Source: Bryobacterales bacterium
Lineage (GTDB): Bacteria; Acidobacteriota; Terriglobia; Bryobacterales; Bryobacteraceae
Reading direction: 5' to 3'
Length of the DNA stretch: 64,000 nt
Assembly: GCA_016789905.1 (NCBI GenBank)
Contig: JAEUQC010000172.1
Span: 1 to 64,000, forward strand
Position numbers and translations under genes: made by a program. A model generated the notes under the pieces. That model had not been told where the DNA came from, made no database searches, and worked only from the letters and a program-made list of their open reading frames with translations. Shown in pieces: positions 36,624-45,039 of this stretch (position 1 is the stretch's first letter; the number at the start of each line of letters is the position of its first letter).

Positions 36624-38068
36624 GCGGCTTTGCCTCCGGGAGTGAGGAATGCGGAGGCGGCGGATTTGCCGACGACGCTTTGGAAGAAGAGAACGCGGCT
36701 TTCGAGCTCCGATGCGAGGGCGAGGAGGAAGGCGGCCGCCGGATAGCGGGGCAGAGCGATGGTGGCGGCCGCGAGGAGCGCGAGGCGAAGGATGAAGCCG
36801 CGGCGGAGTTGATTGTCGAGCAACCGGGCGGAGGAGCGCCGCTCGGCGATGGGAGAGATTTCGAAGGAACGGCGGCGGTAGACGGCGAGCGTGAACTGCG
36901 CGGAGAGAGCCAGAAGGGAGGGCAGGGGCGTGCTGATCGCTCCGAGAGCGAGCAGCAGCGCCGGGCCGAGTGTGAATGCCGTCAAGTAGAAATCGGCGAT
37001 TGTAAGCCAAGAGTTCCAAGCCGGGCGGGCGGGCACAGTATAGATGCGAGCGGAACAGTAAATGCCGGCCAAGCCAGCCAGGCACGCGGCGGCGGCGGCG
37101 GCGGGGGTGGCGAACCAGGCGGCGGCCAGCGCCGCTTTCGCGAACAGGCCAAAGGCAAGCACTTCGCGCGAGAGCCAGGAGGTTTTCCAGCCGCGCCAGG
37201 CGCGATGAGCGTGAATGGGCCGGCCGAGGTGCATGGGGGCGGCGGCTAGGGCGACGATGGCAATGGCGGCGGCCAGCCAGGCGGCGGAGGAGCCGGTGAG
37301 CGCAATGACTCCCATGGCGCCGGCGGCCATCTGAATCAGGACGAGGAGCAATACGAGTGATGCGTGGGCGCGTTCGGGCTGGACGCGTTCGGTGTCCACG
37401 CGGCTGATGGCGTGGAAGAGCTCCGCGGCCTTTCGCGGCATGGTGACGCGGGTAGTAGAGAGGCTATCTGTAACGGCGGGCAGGCCCGGCGCGTTGCCGT
37501 TGTCCGGAGCCAGGCGCCAAGCACCGATGTCGACGATTTCGATGGCGATGGCGCCGGAGGGGCATGCGTTGACGCAGGCCGGTTGAGCGCCCGCGGTAAG
37601 GCGGGAGTGGCACATGTCACACTTGCCCACCACGCCCCGTTCGGGGTTGAACTGCGGCACACCGTAGCTGCAGTTCCAGGTGCAGTACTGGCAGCCGATG
37701 CACTGGTCCGGGTTGTGATCAACAATGCCGGTGAGGGAGTCTTTACTATATGCCTCCACTGGACAGCCCAACATGCAGGAGGGTTCCACGCAGTGGTTGC
37801 AGCCCATGGAAAGGTGCCAGCGCTGCGCGTTGGGAAACACACCGCCTTCGATTTCGCCGACGCGGCGCCAGTTGATTGCGGCCGGATTGCCGTTCTGCTC
37901 GTTGCAGGCGACAACGCAGCATTTGCAGCCGATGCACTTTTCCACGTCGAAGTGAAAGCGATACTGTTCGCCGGCTTCGGGCAGGCGGCTGGGAGTCAAC
38001 GCGACGCGCGCGGCGGCGATGGTCACCAGGTCCGGCCGGCCCAGCAGCGGGAGATCAACGGACGGCAT
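36620..38068 (-). CDS. DmsB-DmsC-type fusion: four-cluster ferredoxin plus membrane anchor
   Basis: A 482-residue fusion. Residues about 36-200 form a DmsB/NrfC-type electron-transfer subunit with four [4Fe-4S] cysteine groups: CIGCKCCVVAC, CNHCVEPSCMLGC, CIGCQYCTWNC and CDMC...CVNAC. Residues about 230-470 contain roughly eight hydrophobic segments like DmsC, the quinol-binding anchor (for example SLVLLLVLIQMAAGAMGVIAL). In DMSO-reductase systems these are separate proteins. The gene is coupled by ATGA to nasA and overlaps cobA by 14 bases. It would carry electrons from the quinol pool to NasA. Assimilatory nitrate reductases usually take electrons from ferredoxin, flavodoxin or NADH, so this arrangement is unusual. 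Confidence 0.85.
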   Translation of the reverse strand: MPSVDLPLLGRPDLVTIAAARVALTPSRLPEAGEQYRFHFDVEKCIGCKCCVVACNEQNGNPAAINWRRVGEIEGGVFPNAQRWHLSMGCNHCVEPSCMLGCPVEAYSKDSLTGIVDHNPDQCIGCQYCTWNCSYGVPQFNPERGVVGKCDMCHSRLTAGAQPACVNACPSGAIAIEIVDIGAWRLAPDNGNAPGLPAVTDSLSTTRVTMPRKAAELFHAISRVDTERVQPERAHASLVLLLVLIQMAAGAMGVIALTGSSAAWLAAAIAIVALAAAPMHLGRPIHAHRAWRGWKTSWLSREVLAFGLFAKAALAAAWFATPAAAAAACLAGLAGIYCSARIYTVPARPAWNSWLTIADFYLTAFTLGPALLLALGAISTPLPSLLALSAQFTLAVYRRRSFEISPIAERRSSARLLDNQLRRGFILRLALLAAATIALPRYPAAAFLLALASELESRVLFFQSVVGKSAASAFLTPGGKAA

Positions 38069-38855
38069 GGATGGCCTCCGGTTCCCGGACAGGCGCGGTC
38101 TCGCTGACGATCCGCTGCAGGTGGCGCCTCATGCGGACCACCTGACCGACAACAAGAACAGCGGGAGCCCGCACGGCCACTTGCCCGCGGGCGATGGCGC
38201 CGAGCGTTGTGATGACCACTCTTTCGCGGTCCGTGGCGCCGCGTTCGATGAAAGCGGCGGGTTCATCCGCGCCGCGGCCGGCCCGGATTAACTGCGCGGC
38301 AATGGCGGCGCGGTTTTCCACCGCCATTAGCAACACGAGGGTATCGACCAGGCGGTAGCGCGACCATTCCTGGGACTCCAGGTTTCGGCGGTGCCCGGCG
38401 ATGACAGCGAAGCTGGCGGCGACGCCGCGAAGGGTAACGGGAATGCCGGCCAGCGCGGGCACGGCGAGCGAAGAGGAGATACCGGGGACGAGTTCGACAT
38501 CGATGCCGTGGCGGATGAGGAAGGCCCATTCCTCCGCGCCGCGGCCGAAAACCATGGGATCGCCGCCTTTCAGGCGAACGACGGTTTTGTTGGACGTGGC
38601 GTGGGTCAACAGGTGCGCATGGATTTCGGTCTGGATGCGCTCCTGTTCGCCCTGCAGTTTGCCCGCGAAAATGAGAGTTGCCGCCGGGTTGACGACGGCG
38701 AGCACTTCGGCGCTGACCAGCCGGTCATAGACGACAACATCGGCCTTTTGCAGCAGTTGAAAGGCTTTGCATGTCAGCAGGCCGGGATCGCCGGGACCGG
38801 CGCCGACTAGATACACTTTCCGCACGTCGAGTAGGCTCCTCGTTGGATTAGGCAA
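38055..38855 (-). CDS. cobA: Uroporphyrinogen-III C-methyltransferase
   Basis: A 266-residue SUMT that methylates uroporphyrinogen III at C2 and C7 with SAM to give precorrin-2, the siroheme precursor. The family motifs are clear: VYLVGAGPGDPGLLT, VVRLKGGDPMVFGRGAEE, LVPGISSSLAVPALAGIP and later FIERGATDRERVV. No CysG-type dehydrogenase/ferrochelatase domain is fused, so those steps need another gene outside the window. It is the first gene of the nitrate operon, and a 276-bp leader region lies upstream. Confidence 0.9.
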   Translation of the reverse strand: MPNPTRSLLDVRKVYLVGAGPGDPGLLTCKAFQLLQKADVVVYDRLVSAEVLAVVNPAATLIFAGKLQGEQERIQTEIHAHLLTHATSNKTVVRLKGGDPMVFGRGAEEWAFLIRHGIDVELVPGISSSLAVPALAGIPVTLRGVAASFAVIAGHRRNLESQEWSRYRLVDTLVLLMAVENRAAIAAQLIRAGRGADEPAAFIERGATDRERVVITTLGAIARGQVAVRAPAVLVVGQVVRMRRHLQRIVSETAPVREPEAIHAVR

Positions 38856-39131
38856 ACGGATCGCCGCGCGCTTTTGGACAGGGAGCGCGAAACGAAGGGG
38901 CGGCGTGACGTTGGCCGCGTTAGGTGTTTGCGGGGGACGAGGGCAAACGCGAACAGAGGGAGACGGGTTCCCGGAAGATTTCTAATGCCCCATTACTTGT
39001 GCCTGCGTTCCAGGGCCTTTGCAGGGGGCTGGAAGGAAGACAGTCGTCAGTCAGGAACCCGTTTGTTCGCGCAACTGAGGCTACGAAAATGAGTATGCCC
39101 GAGAATGGGTCCGGGCGCAAATCGATTTTTT
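38856..39131 (-). promoter_or_regulatory. Leader region of the nitrate operon with complementary arms
   Basis: This 276-bp non-coding stretch separates cobA from the decayed hemolysin-type gene and must hold the operon promoter. Exactly complementary nine-base arms (ACGGGTTCC at 38963-38971 and GGAACCCGT at 39054-39062) enclose 82 bases. Within these lie further pairing options: CCTGC with GCAGG and TTCCAG with CTGGAA. This could be a folded 5' leader of the attenuator or riboswitch type; I do not recognise a known class. Confidence 0.35.
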
Positions 39132-39958
39132 TTATATGCCGGATGGCGGGGAGTCTTGGCCCGTCCGCGTCATTTGGATCTTGTCGATGCGATTGCCATC
39201 CATCGTTTTCCCCTCAAATCGCCAACCGCCTGCTTCGAAGTGATCTCCTGGCACCGGAATGCGGCGCAGGTGGGCCAGGGTTAGTCCGGCGACGGCAGTA
39301 AAGCCGTCTTCTTCTCCCGGGATTTCGCGAATCTCCAGGGCCTCCAACAAGTCGGTAACTGGCAAAGCACCGTCGACCAGCCAGGACCCGTCGCTCTTCC
39401 GGGCGATGCACGCACGCGCGGCTTCGCCGGGGCCTCACAGATCGCCGACTGCCGCTCGCACAAGGCCGGTCAGCGTGACAATGCCATCGATGCCGCCGTG
39501 TTCATCGACCACAAGCGCAAGCTGTTCGCCGGAAACCTGGAACGTATCCAGAACTTCCAGCGCGTCCGCGGTTTCGGGAACGATCAGAGGCTTCCGTGCC
39601 AACTTTCGAAGCTCGGGAGCGGCGCCGCTGTCCATCGAAAGGAAGAGTTCTCTAACATGGACGATGCCGGCCACGGCATCAAGAACGCCGTCGGTGACGG
39701 GAAGCCGGGAGTGAGGGCTGCGCGCGAGGACCGTTCGATTGTGCTGATCGCAGTGATTCCGACCTGCACGGTCGAGAGAAGATCGTGCGGATTCGCGGCG
39801 AGTTGGAGCGCCGCCTCGACGCCGCTGCTGCCGTCTTCGGCCTGTTGGCGCAGCCTTGCCTTGCGGGAGGAGACAACAGCCAACTCCGCCATGGAGAATA
39901 TGCCGTTCGCCACCACCAGCAGCAGGACGAGAGGAACTTCCAATCCAGTGGTGGCCAC
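39132..39958 (-). pseudogene. Decayed CNNM/CBS hemolysin-family (CorC/HlyC-like) membrane protein
   Basis: The N-terminal part, MATTGLEVPLVLLLVVANG, starts a CNNM membrane domain (FSMAELAVVSSRKARLRQQAEDG) and stops making sense after VQVGITAIST. The frame then changes, and a CBS domain follows (SRLPVTDGVLDAVAGIVHV, LALVVDEHGGIDGIVTL). An in-frame TGA at 39435-39437 precedes the C-terminal CorC_HlyC domain (DGSWLVDGALPVTDLLEAL, RIPVPGDHFEAGGWRFE). The family is normally about 430 residues; here only about 275 codons exist, so roughly 150 residues of the membrane domain and first CBS are deleted. At least three lesions make it non-functional. Confidence 0.8.
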
Positions 39959-39986
39959 TTGCCTGCTTTCCTGGTTCCGGGGGCGA

Positions 39987-40466
39987 TCAGGTGTCGAAAA
40001 TAGAGATCTGGCGCTCGTCGGGCTTCTTGCTGCGGCCCAGGCCGCTACCCACCACCGCCAGTACGTGTATCGCGTTCAGGGCGACTCTGGGGATGAAGAC
40101 GCGCTGCGGGGTGACGGCAAGATCGGGCGGAGTGACGGTAAAACCGTGGGGTTCGGGCTGCAATAAATTATTGGGGAGAATGCCGTCGAGAATGGCGCCG
40201 TCGCGGAAGCTCATGCGCACCCAGAGGCCGCTGGTTTTGGGGCGGCTGGAAAAGGTCCGGTTGTTCAGATCGGGCAGCGGGTCGTCGAAATCCTGAACAA
40301 AACAAAGGACTTTAACTTCCTGGTAGGGAAGGGTGAGGATGTTGCCGTCCCGGCTAAGCATCTCGATTCCGGAGGGAGTCTGGAACGTCTGGGGGTGGAC
40401 AAAGCCATCGACCGGTTCACGCTCAAAGCGCAAAATCCGGACGCGTTTATTCGTGGAACCGCTCAC
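39987..40466 (-). CDS. Conserved hypothetical protein of acidobacterial type
   Basis: A 159-residue soluble protein without signal peptide or membrane span. It shows VRILRFEREPVDGFVHPQTF, LPYQEVKVLCFVQDF, and SGLWVRMSFRDGAILDGILPNN, which looks like an Sm/PilZ-like beta-rich small domain, and ends KKPDERQISIFDT. I recall similar proteins in other Acidobacteriota but know no function. It is divergent from the recombinase gene with a 53-bp gap. Confidence 0.65.
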   Translation of the reverse strand: MSGSTNKRVRILRFEREPVDGFVHPQTFQTPSGIEMLSRDGNILTLPYQEVKVLCFVQDFDDPLPDLNNRTFSSRPKTSGLWVRMSFRDGAILDGILPNNLLQPEPHGFTVTPPDLAVTPQRVFIPRVALNAIHVLAVVGSGLGRSKKPDERQISIFDT

Positions 40467-40519
40467 GTCTTGCGCATACCGCTTTCAAACATTTTCCGCA
40501 TTATTGTATCATTGGCAGG

Positions 40520-41419
40520 ATGGCCCGTACGGGTTCGCTCGCGGTGCAAGTCCGTCTTTTTCTTGACTTTTGCCGGATGGAAAAGGGATTGGCAGCTAAT
40601 TCGGTAATCTCCTATGCCCGGGATCTGGAGCGCTACGCCGCCTTTTCCGGCGGCGGGGATATCGCTGTCCCGGAGGCGGCGGAACACGTGCGCGCCTACT
40701 TGGATTCTTTGTATGCGGGCGGAATGGGGGCGCGTTCGGTGGCGCGGCATCTGACAACGATCCGCGGCTTCTACCGGCACCTGCAACGGGAGCGGGTTAT
40801 GGAACATAACCCGGCGGAACTCTTGGCGTCGCCCAAGACGGGGCAGGCACTGCCACACTATTTGAACGCAGCGGACCTGGAAAAGTTGCTGGCGGCGCCG
40901 GATGGGGCCAAGCCGGCGGGGCTGCGGGACCGCGCCATGCTCCAGTTGGTATATGCGAGCGGGTTGCGAGTTTCTGAGTTATGCGGGGTGGAACTGAACG
41001 ACCTGAACCTGACGCTGGGATATCTGCGAGTGACGGGGAAGGGAAGCAAAGTGCGCCTGGTGCCGATGGGAGCGACGGCGATGGCGGCGATTGAGAGTTA
41101 CATGACGGGCGGGCGGCCGGCGATTCTGCACGGCCGGGCGAGCCGTTATTTGTTTGTGACCAACCGCGGGACCAAGATGACCCGGCAGGCGTTCTGGAAG
41201 CTATTGGCCGCGCACGGCAAGGCGTGCGGTCTTTTTCACAATCTCAGCCCGCATGTACTGCGGCATACCTTTGCCACGCATTTGCTCGAAGGGGGAGCGG
41301 ACCTTCGCAGCGTTCAGACCATGCTCGGCCACGCCGACATAGGTACAACCCAGATCTATACCCACGTTGCCCGCGGCAGACTGCGGAGCGTGGTGGATAA
41401 GCATCATCCTCGCGCATGA
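40520..41419 (+). CDS. xerD: Tyrosine recombinase of XerC/XerD type
   Basis: A 299-residue site-specific recombinase that would resolve chromosome dimers at dif. The N-terminal SAM-like core-binding domain (FLDFCRMEKGLAANSVISYARDL) covers about 1-90. The catalytic domain contains the arginine in YASGLRVSELCG, the lysine in VTGKGSKVRLVP, H-x-x-R in SPHVLRHTFATHLL, the second histidine in MLGHADIGTTQIYTHV and the nucleophilic tyrosine in that same block. All expected residues are present and the length is typical. XerC and XerD cannot be separated with certainty; there is no sign of an associated integrated element or attachment site. Confidence 0.88.
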   Translation: MARTGSLAVQVRLFLDFCRMEKGLAANSVISYARDLERYAAFSGGGDIAVPEAAEHVRAYLDSLYAGGMGARSVARHLTTIRGFYRHLQRERVMEHNPAELLASPKTGQALPHYLNAADLEKLLAAPDGAKPAGLRDRAMLQLVYASGLRVSELCGVELNDLNLTLGYLRVTGKGSKVRLVPMGATAMAAIESYMTGGRPAILHGRASRYLFVTNRGTKMTRQAFWKLLAAHGKACGLFHNLSPHVLRHTFATHLLEGGADLRSVQTMLGHADIGTTQIYTHVARGRLRSVVDKHHPRA

Positions 41420-41480
41420 CCCGGTTGTTAGGATCGGCGGAGCGAAGAGCGAGCGCGCGAAAGGGAGATGGAGTGATTCG

Positions 41481-42791
41481 ATGAGCGACTACATGTTCAT
41501 GCTGGAAAGCCACCTGACTGCGGCCCAGATGGTGGCGTTTCACAAAGTGCAGGAAGCGGCGAATGAAGCGAACGCTTCGCTGTACCTGACGGGCGCCGCG
41601 CTGAGGGACATGCTGGGCGGGTTTCCGATCCAGGACCTGGACTTTACGATAGAAGGCAACGCGATCGCGCTGGCCAAGGCAATCGTAAAGAAGGGCGACG
41701 CGGAACTCGGCGCCGTTGACACGCGGCGCAATCTGGCTGATTTACATTTTCCCCACCATGTAACGGTGCGCCTGGGAATGGCGCGGCAGGAGATCTATTC
41801 GAAGCCGGCGTCGAAACCGCAGATCACGCCGGCGACGATTCATGAGGATCTGCTGTGCCGGGATTTCACGATAAATGCGATTGCGATGTCGTTGAACAAG
41901 CAGTCGCGGGCGTTGCTGGTGGATCCGGCGAATGGGATTGGCGACGTGCAGAACAAGGAACTGCGCATTGCCGGGAAGTACACGCTTTACGACGATCCAT
42001 CGCGCATCTTCCGGCTGTTCCGGTACCGGGTGCGGATGGGGTACGCGCTGAGTGAAAAGACGCAAAGCCAGTACCAGAATGTACGGGAAGCGAAACTGGA
42101 AAAGAAGATTCCTGTGGAGGCGCTGGGGCGTGAGTTGCGCAACGTGGCGAACGAAGCCAATTCGGCCGACATTGTGAAATTACTGGACGATGAGAAGCTG
42201 TTAGAGCTGTTTTGCCCGGCGCTGAAGGGCGACAAGGTGAACCACGCGGGATTGCAGAAGCTGCAGAAGGCACGGCTGAATGTGCCGCTGGAACTGGAGT
42301 TTCCGGTGGATAACCTATCGCTGTTTCTAACTGTACTTACCGAAAAGCTGAGCAAGAATGACCGCGCCGCGCTGGCGAAGGCGTGCGGATTGACGGAAGA
42401 CGAAGTGGCGGCGTGGCGGAAGCTGGAAGACGGGGCGAAGAAGCTGGAGAAAGAGCTGAAATCGCCGTCGCTTTCGCGGCCGTCGAAGGTGTATGCCGTG
42501 GCGTCGAAGGGTACCGGGGCGCAGATCCTTTATGTGCTGTACAAGAGTGACGCGCGGCTGGTGCAGGACCGGCTGAAGAACCACCTGCAGAAGTATCTGA
42601 TGGTGGAGCACGAACTGACCGAGGAAGAGATCGCCGAGGCGGGCGCGAAACCGGGAACGCCGAAGTACGCCAAGGCGCGGCTGGCGGTGTTGTCGAAGAA
42701 GCTCGACGCGCGGCCGAAGAAAGTGGTGGTAGAGGAATCGGCGCCTGCTCCAGTGCTGGCGGCGCCGATTGTGGCGAGCGCGCGGCGCTAG
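41481..42791 (+). CDS. CCA-adding/poly(A) polymerase-type tRNA nucleotidyltransferase
   Basis: A 436-residue class II nucleotidyltransferase. The head domain shows LYLTGAALRDMLGG in place of the usual GGxVRD, the metal-binding pair in QDLDFTIEG and the DLLCRDFTINAIAMSL block followed by LVDPANGIGDVQNKELRIA and DDPSRIFRLFRYRVRMGY. This matches CCA-adding enzymes and poly(A) polymerases; CCA addition or repair at tRNA 3' ends is the likely job. The C-terminal HD domain of some family members is absent, and a basic, lysine-rich tail ends the protein. Start ATG 41481 follows GGGAGATGGAG; the frame opens 114 bases earlier inside xerD. Confidence 0.85.
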   Translation: MSDYMFMLESHLTAAQMVAFHKVQEAANEANASLYLTGAALRDMLGGFPIQDLDFTIEGNAIALAKAIVKKGDAELGAVDTRRNLADLHFPHHVTVRLGMARQEIYSKPASKPQITPATIHEDLLCRDFTINAIAMSLNKQSRALLVDPANGIGDVQNKELRIAGKYTLYDDPSRIFRLFRYRVRMGYALSEKTQSQYQNVREAKLEKKIPVEALGRELRNVANEANSADIVKLLDDEKLLELFCPALKGDKVNHAGLQKLQKARLNVPLELEFPVDNLSLFLTVLTEKLSKNDRAALAKACGLTEDEVAAWRKLEDGAKKLEKELKSPSLSRPSKVYAVASKGTGAQILYVLYKSDARLVQDRLKNHLQKYLMVEHELTEEEIAEAGAKPGTPKYAKARLAVLSKKLDARPKKVVVEESAPAPVLAAPIVASARR

Positions 42792-43255
42792 GAGGGATTG
42801 ACGGCGACGCCATCGACGGCGATGGCGGAGACCGGCGCCGAGGCGGGCAATTGCCGCTGGGCCGTTAGGGATTCCAGCGTCTGCGTGGCGAGGCGAAGGC
42901 GGGACTCCTCCGTCATGCGGTGGCCGTGGCGGCTTTCCCAAGCGGCCACCAGGGGTTCTGCAAGCACGGCGCGAAAGTTGCGCAATTCGGCGCCGGCGAG
43001 AACGTCGAAGCAGTATTCAGACTGCCACTTGCCATCGCGGTACCGGCAGCGGCGCCCAATGAAGTGGTAATGAATGCCGTTGGCGGCGCGCCAACGGTGA
43101 TCGAGCGCTGGTTTGGAAGGGGGCGCGGCGGAGGCCGTGGGACTGAATAGCCGCTGAAACCAAGCGGCGAGGCCGCCGGAGTCCGGGCGGCGTTTGTTAC
43201 CCTCGTTACCGTCATTCTGCGTGCCCTCGTTGGGGACCCGCAACCGTATGCGCAT
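42788..43255 (-). CDS. Hypothetical protein
   Basis: A 155-residue frame, basic at the N-terminus, with a plausible globular core: ALDHRWRAANGIHYHFIGRRC, YRDGKWQSEYCFDVLAG and LVAAWESRHGHRMTEESRLRL. There is no signal peptide and no family is recognised. The stop overlaps the end of the CCA gene by 4 bases and the proposed start overlaps the start region of the divergent YCF48-like gene by 8 bases, so one of the two starts is probably further inside. Its conserved-looking tryptophan and cysteine content argues for a real gene. Confidence 0.5.
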   Translation of the reverse strand: MRIRLRVPNEGTQNDGNEGNKRRPDSGGLAAWFQRLFSPTASAAPPSKPALDHRWRAANGIHYHFIGRRCRYRDGKWQSEYCFDVLAGAELRNFRAVLAEPLVAAWESRHGHRMTEESRLRLATQTLESLTAQRQLPASAPVSAIAVDGVAVNPS

Positions 43256-44171
43256 AATGTTTATGATGCGTCAAGTGGCGGCCTTTCTGCTGCTGGCCTT
43301 TGCAGCCTCGGCCCAAACCGATAACTCCGCGAAGAGTCTTGTCTATGAAGGCAAGCCGTTGCGCGTGCCCGTTGCCTGCACGGAGGAGGATATTCAGAGC
43401 CTGGGAATGAGCTGTTCGGCCGACGCGCCTTGCGCGGTTTACCTGGAACTGAGCGCGCTGGAGGTGGCGGCGGGAAGGATGGTGGCGGCCGGGAATCTGC
43501 ACACGGATTCGACGACACTATCCTCCATTCTGCTCGTGAGCGAGGATGGGGGTAAGACGTGGGTGGAGGGCCATCCGCGAATCCGTCAAGCGACGCTGGA
43601 CCAGGTGCAGTTCGCCGACCTGGCGAATGGCTGGATCAGCGGACAGACGGTGGGCGCGCTGCCGCGCGATCCGTTCTTTCTGGTGACCGGAGACGGCGGG
43701 AAAAGCTGGCGTGCGCGGCCGGTGTTTGGCGACCCGCATGTGGGCTCGATTGAGAAGTTCCATTTCACAAGCGCCACCGAAGGGAGAGTGCTGGTGGACC
43801 GCGCGCAATCGGCCGAAGGCGGGCGCTATGCGCTATTGGAATCGAAGACCGGCGGCGATAGCTGGGGCATTTTGCAGATAACGGCACAGGCGCCGAATGT
43901 GAAGTTTGAGCGGGCGCCCAGCGCGGCCTGGCGGGTGCAGGCAAATGGGGCGACAAAGTCCTATCAGGTGGAAAAGCGCGAGGGCTCGAAATGGGTAACG
44001 GTGGCGGCGTTTCAAGTGCAGGCCGGCGTGTGCGCGCCCGCCGAGCTTGAGTTGAAAGAGCCGGCGGAGGCGGCCGAAGCGGCGAAACCGGAGGCGACGG
44101 ACGCGGTGGAAGTTTTCCAGATTGGCGGAGGAAAGCCGAAGAAGCCCGAGCAGAAGAAAAAGAAACAGTGA
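43248..44171 (+). CDS. Exported YCF48/BNR-like beta-propeller protein
   Basis: A protein of about 307 residues with a signal peptide (MRQVAAFLLLAFAASAQ) and Asp-box-like repeats: SEDGGKTWVEG, TGDGGKSWRARP and KTGGDSWGIL. These S/T-x-D-x-G-x-x-W motifs are typical of YCF48/BNR propellers, which in other bacteria are photosystem assembly or sialidase-like proteins. No catalytic residues of a sialidase can be assigned. The C-terminus is low-complexity and lysine-rich (KPKKPEQKKKKQ). Start options are ATG 43248 or the ATG pair near 43263-43266. The stop is close to the transporter pair and the genes may be co-transcribed. Confidence 0.65.
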   Translation: MRIMFMMRQVAAFLLLAFAASAQTDNSAKSLVYEGKPLRVPVACTEEDIQSLGMSCSADAPCAVYLELSALEVAAGRMVAAGNLHTDSTTLSSILLVSEDGGKTWVEGHPRIRQATLDQVQFADLANGWISGQTVGALPRDPFFLVTGDGGKSWRARPVFGDPHVGSIEKFHFTSATEGRVLVDRAQSAEGGRYALLESKTGGDSWGILQITAQAPNVKFERAPSAAWRVQANGATKSYQVEKREGSKWVTVAAFQVQAGVCAPAELELKEPAEAAEAAKPEATDAVEVFQIGGGKPKKPEQKKKKQ

Positions 44172-44188
44172 GGCTTTCGGCCGCTGCT

Positions 44189-44656
44189 ATGATGGAGAAG
44201 ATCCCCGTGAGCCATTCGCCCGATCCAACGACAGACAGCAGCGTTCCATCGAAGCGAAACCGCTTCAAGGGGAACATTATGGTGGTCGGGTGCACGATCC
44301 TCGGCGCCGCGGCCCAGATGTTGATCAAGCAGGGTACATCGATGATGCCGCCGCTGTATGACCCGGCGGCCGGTTCCGTGCTGTCGCAGGCGCCGATGAT
44401 CGCCTGGAATATCATCTCGAACCTGCCGTTGTTCGGCGGGTTGGCGTGTTATGGCATCAGCACGATCCTGCTGGTGCTGGCGCTGCGCTACGGCGAATTG
44501 TCGGTGTTGTACCCGATCATCGCGTTGACGTATGTCTGGGTGACCATGTTATCGGTTGGTTTCCTGGGAGAAACGCTCAATGTGTATAAGGTGGCCGGCC
44601 TGGCATTTATCGTGCTGGGCGTAGGCGTGCTGGGGCGGAAGGACAAGGACGCTTGA
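44189..44656 (+). CDS. SMR/EamA-type membrane protein, first of a pair
   Basis: About 155 residues with four transmembrane segments: VVGCTILGAAAQMLIKQG, LFGGLACYGISTILLVLAL, LSVLYPIIALTYVWVTMLSV and VAGLAFIVLGVGVLG. This is the half-size fold of small multidrug resistance and ArnE/ArnF flippase subunits. Comparison with related proteins suggests a start at ATG 44189 or 44192; GTG 44168 would overlap the preceding stop, and ATG 44279 also has a purine-rich site. The stop overlaps the start of its partner (TTGA). A heterodimer of the two is likely; candidate substrates are lipid-linked sugars or small cations, not determinable here. Confidence 0.75.
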   Translation: MMEKIPVSHSPDPTTDSSVPSKRNRFKGNIMVVGCTILGAAAQMLIKQGTSMMPPLYDPAAGSVLSQAPMIAWNIISNLPLFGGLACYGISTILLVLALRYGELSVLYPIIALTYVWVTMLSVGFLGETLNVYKVAGLAFIVLGVGVLGRKDKDA

Positions 44657-45006
44657 AGACTCCGTTATCGTCCATTCTGCTGGTGCTGTTTGGTTCGTTC
44701 GTTGGTTCGTTCGGCACAATTTTTCTGAAGGCGGGCGCCGACAAACTGGAGCGATCGGTGAAAGGTGTGCTGACGAACTGGCGTCTGCCGGTGGGCATTC
44801 TGATCTATCTGACCTCGTTTTCGATGTACACGGTGGCGGTGAAGACCGGGGAGTTGACGATTCTCTATCCGATGGTGTCGCTAGGGTATCTTTGGACGCT
44901 CATATGGTCGCGGCTGATTTTCAAGGAACCGTTGACGCGGAACAAGTTCATCGGCGTGGGCATGATTCTGTTCGGCGTGGTGATATTAAACCTGGGAAAT
45001 CGCTAA
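44653..45006 (+). CDS. SMR/EamA-type membrane protein, second of a pair
   Basis: A 117-residue partner with four spans (SILLVLFGSFVGSFGTIFLK, LPVGILIYLTSFSMYTVAV, LTILYPMVSLGYLWTLIWS, GVGMILFGVVILNLG) and the same E-L-x-x-L-Y-P block (GELTILYPMV) as the first copy (GELSVLYPII), showing common origin. The start is TTG 44653, overlapping the TGA of the first gene, so the two are translationally coupled. Paired half-size proteins with opposite membrane orientation are characteristic of ArnE/ArnF and EbrA/EbrB. No arn pathway genes are near, so the substrate stays open. Confidence 0.75.
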   Translation: MKTPLSSILLVLFGSFVGSFGTIFLKAGADKLERSVKGVLTNWRLPVGILIYLTSFSMYTVAVKTGELTILYPMVSLGYLWTLIWSRLIFKEPLTRNKFIGVGMILFGVVILNLGNR

Positions 45007-45039
45007 ATTCGGGGCCCCTCGGTGAGAGTAGAATAAGGC

